From Embleya sp040605455 (GTDB lineage Bacteria; Actinomycetota; Actinomycetes; Streptomycetales; Streptomycetaceae), in contig NZ_JBEXCV010000127.1 of NCBI RefSeq assembly GCF_040605455.1, positions 1 to 26,560 on the forward strand: a stretch of DNA of 26,560 bases, in the 5' to 3' direction. Position 1 is the first letter of the stretch; the number at the start of each line of letters is the position of its first letter. The position numbers and the translations under genes were made by a program. Shown one piece after another: positions 22,111-26,560 of the stretch. Below the pieces are notes generated by a model that did not search any database, was not told where the DNA came from, and saw only the letters and a program-made list of their open reading frames with translations.

Positions 22111-22439
22111 ACTCGGCGAATGAGGAGTCTGTCGTCGAAACGAGTACGAATGGCCTCGGCGCGATCCGCGACGGCGATCCCGGCATCGGCAGTGGTGTTG
22201 CCCGGCGGATGCGCCGAGACACCCGATCCGTCGGGGAGTTCGAGTTCGGACGCCGAGAGCGAGAACACCACGCCCGGCGATGATTCGACGGTGAGCGACC
22301 ATGTGCTGTGCACCCGGATCCGGACGGCCACGACGAACCCCCGCAGCGCGCCCGCCCGGGCCGCCCGAGCCCGCATGCCCGGCCGCGGCTTTCCGCGGCC
22401 CGCAGCGGACCTCGTCGTCGGCGCTTCCGGGCAGTGCGC
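22111..22439. other. 329-bp region of uncertain coding status
   Basis: Both strands keep fair codon bias here, but neither gives a sure gene. On the plus strand a frame ending at 22443 contains SAVVLPGGCAETPDPSGSS, which looks like a lipobox followed by a Ser/Asp-rich linker. It then turns Arg/Pro-rich and unconvincing. On the minus strand, 22376-22092 gives 94 residues including TWSLTVESSPGVVFSLSASE. A tight hairpin (GGCCGCGG, tetraloop, CCGCGGCC) lies at 22381-22400. The region may be the remains of a lipoprotein gene. Confidence 0.4.
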
Positions 22440-22671
22440 ATGACGCAGCTGCGGCGGATTCCGGTGCTCACGGCCGTCGTACTGATGTGTGCGACCGGCT
22501 GCTCGGCGGCGACCGACATGGTGGACGGGATGAGCTCGGAGAGTACGAGCAACGCGCCCTTGCGACGCGAAACTGCGCGCACGAATCACGGCCGTGGTCA
22601 ATCGGGTCCTCTCGGTGCATGCCGTGGTCGACCTCGCCGCGTACAGCACGCAGGCGAGCCCGATCGGCTGA
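22440..22671 (+). pseudogene. Frameshifted small lipoprotein
   Basis: ATG 22440 starts MTQLRRIPVLTAVVLMCATG, ending at the lipobox Cys (ATGC). This is a lipoprotein signal peptide of about 20 residues. Codon bias holds in this frame to about 22540-22560, then shifts to the next frame, which gives LRARITAVVNRVLSVHAVVD and LAAYSTQASPIG and stops at 22669-22671. The distance from start to that stop is one base more than a multiple of three. A single indel thus splits what was probably a lipoprotein of about 76 residues. A sequencing error is an alternative. The ATG overlaps an upstream TGA at 22441-22443. Confidence 0.5.
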
Positions 22672-22749
22672 CCGACGGCGCACCCGGCCCAGCCCTGCGC
22701 TGCGGCGCCGAAAGGCGCGCGTGACCCCATAGCATCACCCGAGGCCACC

Positions 22750-22834
22750 ATGACGTCACACAACGCCACATGACGCCATCTACGGAGCCATTCATACTTG
22801 TCATAGCGTCATCTTGGCGTCATGATGGCGTCAT
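22750..22834 (+). promoter_or_regulatory. Promoter of the HicB-like gene with 11-bp repeats
   Basis: GCGTCAT-containing units begin at 22805 (AGCGTCAT), 22816 (GGCGTCAT) and 22827 (GGCGTCAT), exactly 11 bp apart. Reverse-orientation copies lie upstream (ATGACGCC at 22770-22777, ATGACGTC at 22750-22757). TTGTCA (22798-22803), a 17-bp spacer and CATGAT (22821-22826) form a promoter whose transcript would begin at or near ATG 22833. The repeats cover the -10 and the start codon. No Shine-Dalgarno is present. Confidence 0.7.
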
Positions 22835-23375
22835 GGATCTCGCGCCGTACGTCGACAAGCTCTGTCGCGAACTCGCGGTCGCCGCCGAGGCGGGCGGTGC
22901 GGAGGCTCGCGTGCTCGCCGAGCGGTTGACCGGACCGCTCGAATCGGCCACCAGGCTCGCCCTGCTCGATGCGCTGTCCGCCGCCGCGGACGAGATCAGC
23001 CGCGAACTCGCGCCGGGCTCGGTCGATGTGCGGCTGCGCGGGGTCGACCCGGATTTCCTGGTCACACCGGCGCCGACCGCCCGGTCGTTCGAGGCGGCCG
23101 GGAGCGGATCCGAGGCCGGTTCGGGCGATCGGTCCGGCCCGCCGCCGGCCGCCGCACCCGTCCCCCGAGCGGACGAGCGTGGCACCTCGCGCATCACGCT
23201 GCGCCTGTCCGAACAGCTCAAGCCCAGGGTCGAACAGGCCGCGAGCCGCGCGGGCCTGTCGGTGAACGCCTGGCTCGTGCGCACGGTCTGCGCCGCGCTC
23301 GAACCCGAGGACCGAGGAAGCGAGCGACGCGCGACCTCGCGCGGCACCCAGCGCTACACCGGCTGGGTGCGTTAG
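22833..23375 (+). CDS. HicB-family antitoxin-like / ribbon-helix-helix regulator
   Basis: The 180-residue protein has a helical N-terminal domain (1-60, with ERLTGPLESATRLALLDALS), a Gly/Ser/Pro linker (about 80-115) and a C-terminal ribbon-helix-helix: TSRITLRLSEQLKPRVEQAA and then GLSVNAWLVRTVCAALE (118-157). Streptomycetes carry similar proteins, annotated as HicB-family antitoxin, upstream of DUF4097 genes. Here too a DUF4097 gene follows, though broken. No HicA toxin is nearby, so a true toxin-antitoxin role is unlikely and a DNA-binding role fits better. It probably binds the 11-bp repeats over its own start, which would be autoregulation. The ATG 22833 start is set by leaderless geometry and homology. 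Confidence 0.8.
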   Translation: MDLAPYVDKLCRELAVAAEAGGAEARVLAERLTGPLESATRLALLDALSAAADEISRELAPGSVDVRLRGVDPDFLVTPAPTARSFEAAGSGSEAGSGDRSGPPPAAAPVPRADERGTSRITLRLSEQLKPRVEQAASRAGLSVNAWLVRTVCAALEPEDRGSERRATSRGTQRYTGWVR

Positions 23376-23519
23376 CCGGATCCACCCGGGATGTCGACGG
23401 CGCGTCGAACGGGCGAGGCAACCGGGCTCTTGCGACCGCCGTCCCCGGGCCACATGCCGTCGTTCACACGCCGACCACGTGCGTTCCCACGTCCATCACC
23501 TCCGCCGGGACGGAATGTC

Positions 23520-23806
23520 ATGCCTGCCTTCGAAACGCCCGAGCCGATCCTCGCCACCGTCGAGCCGACGGTCGGCACCCGCCGGATCAGCGCGAGCGAC
23601 CGTACCGACCCTGTCGTCGACATACGGCCCGGCGACGCGTCGCACCGCGCCGACGTGCAGGCCGCCGAGCAGACCTCGGTCGACTACCGCCGGCCGGCCG
23701 GGTACACCACTCGCCGCTCTCGGCGGACGGCCCCGCGGCGACCGACGACACCGTCGAGGTACGCACCCGCACGCCGTCCGGCGACATCGTGATCCGCCCC
23801 TCCTGA
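23520..23806 (+). pseudogene. DUF4097 beta-repeat gene with internal deletion
   Basis: ATG 23520, with GGA about 6 nt upstream, starts MPAFETPEPILATVEPTVGT and continues to EQTSVDY (codon 56), the usual N-terminus of DUF4097 proteins. The next frame over resumes with PLSADGPAATDDTVEVRTRT and SGDIVIRPS before TGA 23804-23806, which is the usual C-terminus. About 180 residues of beta-strand repeats normally found in between are missing. The junction lies near 23688-23703 and the two ends are out of frame. The undisturbed frame from the ATG runs to 23792 with an Arg/Thr-rich nonsense tail. The gene is a deletion remnant next to its usual partner, the HicB-like gene. Confidence 0.75.
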
Positions 23807-23858
23807 CCCACCCCGCCCACCCGACCCGCGCCGACGCGCGCAGCGGAGAGGAGCAGCC

Positions 23859-24116
23859 ATGTGGGCCGCACGCGAAATGAGCGGCGGAATCTGGCCGTTG
23901 CCGCATCCCGTACCGCTGCCGCTGCTGTGTGCGGTGCTGGTCCTGGCCGCGCTCGCACCCCTGGAACGCCGACGCCGGCATCGGGCGGTCGCCCATCGAC
24001 GGGCCGCCACTCGAACGACACGCGCAGCGCGACAAATGTCGGAATTCATGACAATCCCGGCGGAACATGGGAGCCGACCGCGGACACCAGCCGCCTCGAT
24101 CCCGCAGGGAGCACCC
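23859..24116 (+). other. Possible small membrane ORF running into the next gene
   Basis: ATG 23859 follows a strong GAGAGGAG site at good spacing and encodes a membrane helix (PLPLLCAVLVLAALAP) and an Arg-rich stretch (ERRRRHRAVAHRR). The frame has no stop and joins the 24117 gene in frame, giving 160 residues. The last 80 bp before 24117 are less GC-rich and look intergenic (FMTIPAEHGS). Either the two form one membrane-anchored protein or this is a truncated gene read into its neighbour. The second is somewhat more likely. Confidence 0.35.
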
Positions 24117-24341
24117 ATGCCCGTGACCGCCGACCTCGACAAGCTGCTCGACAAGGCATATGAGAACAAGACCTTGAGCGAAGTCCTCGCGGCGCCCGTC
24201 GCCGGGCTGGCCGGAATCACCGACGCGCATGCCGAGCACCTCGCGTCGCTGAAGATCACCACCATCGGCGACCTGGGCCGCAACAAGTACTTCCGCTGGG
24301 CCGCATCGCTCGCCGACCTCCAGGACAGCGGCGCCAAATAG
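24117..24341 (+). CDS. Small helix-hairpin-helix-like conserved protein
   Basis: The 74-residue protein starts at ATG 24117, 5-6 nt after GGGAG. It reads DLDKLLDKAYENKTLSEVL, then APVAGLAGITDAHAEHLASL, then KITTIGDLGRNKYFRWAASL. The LAGITxxxAexLxxLxIxTIxDL pattern resembles the helix-hairpin-helix of DUF4332-type proteins. Similar small proteins are common in actinomycetes, with no known function. HHH motifs often contact nucleic acid without sequence specificity. It is small, acidic to neutral and soluble. A long palindromic terminator follows at 24361-24403. Confidence 0.75.
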   Translation: MPVTADLDKLLDKAYENKTLSEVLAAPVAGLAGITDAHAEHLASLKITTIGDLGRNKYFRWAASLADLQDSGAK

Positions 24342-24360
24342 CCGTCCACGATGCACCACC

Positions 24361-24403
24361 GCGGGCCCGCGCCCGGTCGAACGGGGCCGCCGCGCGGGCC
24401 CGC
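24361..24403. terminator. Bidirectional palindromic terminator
   Basis: GCGGGCCCGCGC (24361-24372) and GCGCGGGCCCGC (24392-24403) are perfect 12-bp complements, each nearly self-palindromic (GCGGGCCCGC). They lie in the 171 bp between convergent genes. Together they suit termination from both sides. Confidence 0.7.
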
Positions 24404-24512
24404 GCCGCAGTCTCGAACCACACCCTCGCCTCCGCCCGCCCGGCCTCGTTCCCGTCCCAGCCGGGCCTCTTCCCCCGCCCCACCCGGTCTCGTCCCCCCA
24501 CCCGGCCCGGTC

Positions 24513-26075
24513 TCAACCGACGTGGTCGCTCTCCAGCGCCAACAGCAGATCCACCCGATCCCGCGCGGAGAACAGGTCCCGGCCGGTCAGATCGCGGACC
24601 CGGCCCATCCGTTGATGCAAAGCGCTGACATGTACGCCCAGCATCTGGGCGCAGCGCTGCCAGGCTCCGTTCGCGGCCAGGAAGGCGGTGAGTGTGCCGA
24701 TCAGGTCGGTGCCGTGTTCGGCGTCGTACGCGCGCAGGCCACCCAGGACCCGATCGGCGAACGCGCTGCGGACCGGCCCGGGTACGGCCGCCAGCAGCGC
24801 CGGATAGGCGTCGATCTCCGGCCCCGCGGCCACCGTGAGCCGGCCGGGGCGCGCCCATGCGAGGTCTCGCGCGCCCCTGGCCTCGGCCAGAGCCGTCGCC
24901 CACGTGGGTGACATCCCGGCAATCCCGATCGCCACCCGCTCGGTTCCGAGCAGCGGCTCCCACCAATGCGCCGCGTGCTCGAACGCCGCAGCGATCCGGG
25001 CCGCCGCGCCGGCCCCGGTCCCGGCCGAGCAGAACACCACCGACTCGGCCTTGCCGCAGGCCACCACCCACCGCGCCGCTGGATCCGCCGCGAGCACCCG
25101 CTCGATCAGGTCCACCACGAGCCGCCCGGTCGCCGGGTCCGCGCCGTCGCCCGCCGCACAGCACACGATCGGCGCCGCGTCCGGCCCGATGCCGGCCGCG
25201 CCCAGGCGGGCCCGGACCGTCTCCGGGGCGGCGTCCGACTCGACCATGTCGACGAGTTCCCATGCGTGCGCGCGCTCCACGGCGAGCCGCTCCGCACGCC
25301 GCGCGCCGCCCAGCAGCAGCAGGTCGGCGGCCTGGGCGAGCGCGTCGTCGTCCGTGCGGTCACCGGCACAGACGAGGTATCCCGCGAACGCCGACCCGCG
25401 CCCGAGCGCGAACACCGTCTCGCCGTCGATCACCACCGGCAAGCACGCCGCCGCGAGCGCGCCGCGGGCGATCTCGACCGGATCGGCCGCGACCCACGCC
25501 GCGTTCGGCCCACTCGCCGTCGCGCCGACGAGCATCCGCCCCGCCGGCGTCACCACCCGGCACGCCGCGCCGAGTTCGCGGGCGAGCAGGTCCAGCAGGT
25601 CCTGCGTGTCGGCGCCCTCGGCCAGCGCCGTGATCAGCCGCCGCTGGCGACTGGGCAACCGCCCCGTGGCCGACCCCTGTTCGACCGCGACCCGGTGCGC
25701 GACCACCTCGGCGATCCGCACCACCGAAGCCGCCCGCGGCGCCAGCAGCAGCGGGAGTCCGGCTCGCGCGCACGCCTCGACCAGCGGGTACGGCACCTCG
25801 TCGAGGGCCGGTTCGACGCCGTCGACCCCGGCGCGGGCGTCGGGCACGACCACGACCGCCGCGGCGCCGCCCGCCGTGAGCGCCCGCGCGAGATCCCCGT
25901 TGTCGGCGCCGTACCCGTCCGCGTGCAGCACCACGAGTTCGCCGCCGACCAGGCCCCCGCCCGGGTCGACCGGATCCGCGGCGAACACCCGAAGCACCTC
26001 GCGCGCGAGCCCCTCCGTACCCGCCAGCAGGGCCAGTCGCAGCTCGGGCATGCCCAACAGATCCTCGACCCGCAC
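24513..26075 (-). CDS. PucR-family transcriptional regulator
   Basis: The 520-residue protein starts VRVEDLLGMPELRLALLAG, the usual start of the PucR N-terminal (purine-catabolism-type) domain, which continues with LVGGELVVLHADGYG. A GAF-like middle follows (about 150-320). The C-terminus has LIGTLTAFLAANGAWQRCAQ, then MLGVHVSALHQRMGRVRDLTG (split MLGVHVSALHQ, RMGRVRDLTG), the PucR HTH_30 (458-520). PucR regulators control catabolic genes in response to small molecules. GTG 26075 is chosen because the homologous N-terminus starts there. A GGGGG run lies about 8 nt upstream. The reading frame stays open to 26279 but that part looks non-coding. No catabolic gene lies next to it here. Confidence 0.88.
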   Translation of the reverse strand: MRVEDLLGMPELRLALLAGTEGLAREVLRVFAADPVDPGGGLVGGELVVLHADGYGADNGDLARALTAGGAAAVVVVPDARAGVDGVEPALDEVPYPLVEACARAGLPLLLAPRAASVVRIAEVVAHRVAVEQGSATGRLPSRQRRLITALAEGADTQDLLDLLARELGAACRVVTPAGRMLVGATASGPNAAWVAADPVEIARGALAAACLPVVIDGETVFALGRGSAFAGYLVCAGDRTDDDALAQAADLLLLGGARRAERLAVERAHAWELVDMVESDAAPETVRARLGAAGIGPDAAPIVCCAAGDGADPATGRLVVDLIERVLAADPAARWVVACGKAESVVFCSAGTGAGAAARIAAAFEHAAHWWEPLLGTERVAIGIAGMSPTWATALAEARGARDLAWARPGRLTVAAGPEIDAYPALLAAVPGPVRSAFADRVLGGLRAYDAEHGTDLIGTLTAFLAANGAWQRCAQMLGVHVSALHQRMGRVRDLTGRDLFSARDRVDLLLALESDHVG

Positions 26076-26382
26076 CGCCGTGCCCCCAAGCCCTCGCCCA
26101 TCATGTTCCGATGATCGTATGAACACGGAGCGATGCGGACACGACGGTTCCGCCGGTTCCCCCGTACCGCCGCCGTCCGAAGCACCGAACCGCACGGACC
26201 CACGGCCCCGAACGGGCGCCCCGCACCCCGGCGGGCGGCGTCCCGAACGCCGACGGAATCCGCCCCCCGATCGCCGCACATCCTCAAGGATGCGCCCTCA
26301 CCGCGGCGCGGCCGGATCCCACCGCCCGGCCCGGTTCGGGCAGCGCCGACATCCGGCGGGCCGGCCGTGATCGCCCGGCGGC
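26076..26382. other. 307-bp region upstream of the PucR gene
   Basis: No gene was found. TGTTC (26104-26108) and GAACA (26121-26125) form a 5-bp inverted repeat with a 12-bp centre, in the only AT-richer patch, 29-50 bp upstream of the PucR start. It may be the PucR operator or promoter. The rest is GC-rich and featureless until the foldback arm starts at 26365. Confidence 0.45.
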
Positions 26383-26560
26383 TCACCCCGCGAAACGGGT
26401 GCGCAGTGTCCCCATCGCCGCCGTCACCTCGTGGATCCGCAACAGCCGGCCCAGGCCCACGAACGCGGCCACCATCACCAGCCCGCCCAGGGCGAGTTGG
26501 AGCGCGGCGATGGGGACACTGCGCACCCGTTTCGCGGGGTGAGCCGCCGGGCGATCACGG
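26365..26560. repeat. 57-bp perfect inverted repeat at the right end
   Basis: Positions 26365-26421 and 26504-26560 are exact reverse complements over 57 bp, separated by 82 bp. The right arm ends at the last base of the window. The arms lie within a reading frame on the minus strand. This is either a genuine inverted repeat that broke the assembly or a foldback artefact. Confidence 0.9.
26383..26560 (-). CDS. 3' end of a membrane protein, possibly MurJ/MviN-like
   Basis: The minus strand encodes 58 codons to the TGA at 26385-26383, with the start outside the window. The tail has one membrane helix (LQLALGGLVMVAAFVGL) followed by GRLLRIHEVTAAMGTLRTRF. A last helix followed by LLRxxEVTAxxxxxRxR resembles the end of MviN/MurJ-type lipid II flippases of actinomycetes. 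That call is tentative. Codon bias is excellent from 26503 down to 26383. The upstream part, RDRPAAHPAKRVRSV, comes from the right arm of the inverted repeat and may not be the true sequence. Confidence 0.4.
   Translation of the reverse strand, partial: RDRPAAHPAKRVRSVPIAALQLALGGLVMVAAFVGLGRLLRIHEVTAAMGTLRTRFAG

Noticed and set aside
22092..22376. 94-residue minus-strand ORF
   Set aside because: The sequence is protein-like in part, but the ribosome-binding site is poor, and a competing plus-strand lipoprotein-like frame covers the same bases. Undecided, so not called a gene.
22381..22400. 8-bp hairpin with tetraloop as a terminator
   Set aside because: It does not follow any sure gene, and palindromes of this length are frequent in such GC-rich DNA.
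22750..22834. The GCGTCAT repeats as a replication origin or CRISPR array
   Set aside because: Units are only 7-8 bp at 11-bp steps, with no spacers and no replication gene nearby. Operator use fits better.
1..26560. tRNA, rRNA, insertion sequences, prophage or a biosynthetic megasynthase
   Set aside because: Read on both strands, no tRNA-like cloverleaf, transposase motif, integrase, capsid gene or PKS/NRPS domain was recognised. The P450, LLM and FAD oxidase genes are not enough to call a gene cluster.

Overview
The window is GC-rich DNA with a strong G/C bias at third codon positions. Genes are spaced and regulated as in a filamentous actinomycete of the Streptomycetales (Streptomyces or a relative such as Embleya). 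That placement is inferred from protein style, the many one- and two-component regulators and the frequent leaderless promoters. No rRNA, tRNA, CRISPR array, insertion sequence or phage gene was seen. The right end carries a foldback repeat, so the window probably ends at a contig end.

Layout, left to right. (1) 1-2847: the 3' end of a small membrane protein, then a winged-helix protein and a WYL regulator transcribed divergently across a 61-bp region holding a 9-bp inverted repeat, then a 5'-truncated short-chain dehydrogenase remnant. (2) 2960-5474: an alpha/beta hydrolase, a DUF6817-like protein and an unrecognised protein. (3) 5561-9941: a cytochrome P450 divergent from an IclR regulator across two near-identical operator-like palindromes, then an LLM-type flavin oxidoreductase and a bacterial homologue of plant pathogen-related protein (SnoaL-like fold). 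(4) 10226-14419: two unrecognised proteins, a NarL-type two-component system with TGATG coupling, and a solitary MazF/PemK-like toxin. (5) 14484-17590: a two-gene redox-signalling operon. It encodes a receiver domain fused to a thioredoxin-reductase-like flavoprotein without the CxxC, translationally coupled to a cyclic-nucleotide-binding-domain histidine kinase. A histidine-kinase fragment lies just upstream. (6) 18040-22056: a small membrane protein, an ArsR-type repressor coupled to an MFS exporter, and a covalent-flavin oxidase. (7) 22057-24341: a decaying stretch with a frameshifted lipoprotein, a HicB/RHH-type regulator under a promoter built from 11-bp repeats, a DUF4097 gene with most of its middle deleted, and a small helix-hairpin-helix-like protein. 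(8) 24513-26560: a PucR-type regulator and the 3' end of a membrane protein lying inside a 57-bp perfect inverted repeat.

Shared logic. Most modules pair a regulator with an enzyme or exporter across a short control region: WYL with the winged-helix protein, IclR with P450 and perhaps LLM, ArsR with MFS. Several regulator genes seem to be leaderless, with a TANNNT-like hexamer exactly 6 nt before the start codon and inverted or direct repeats over the promoter. At least four gene remnants (SDR, histidine kinase, lipoprotein, DUF4097) suggest a fluid region such as a chromosome arm. The most unusual items are the receiver/flavoprotein plus kinase pair, the HicB promoter repeats, the twin IclR/P450 operators and the terminal foldback.
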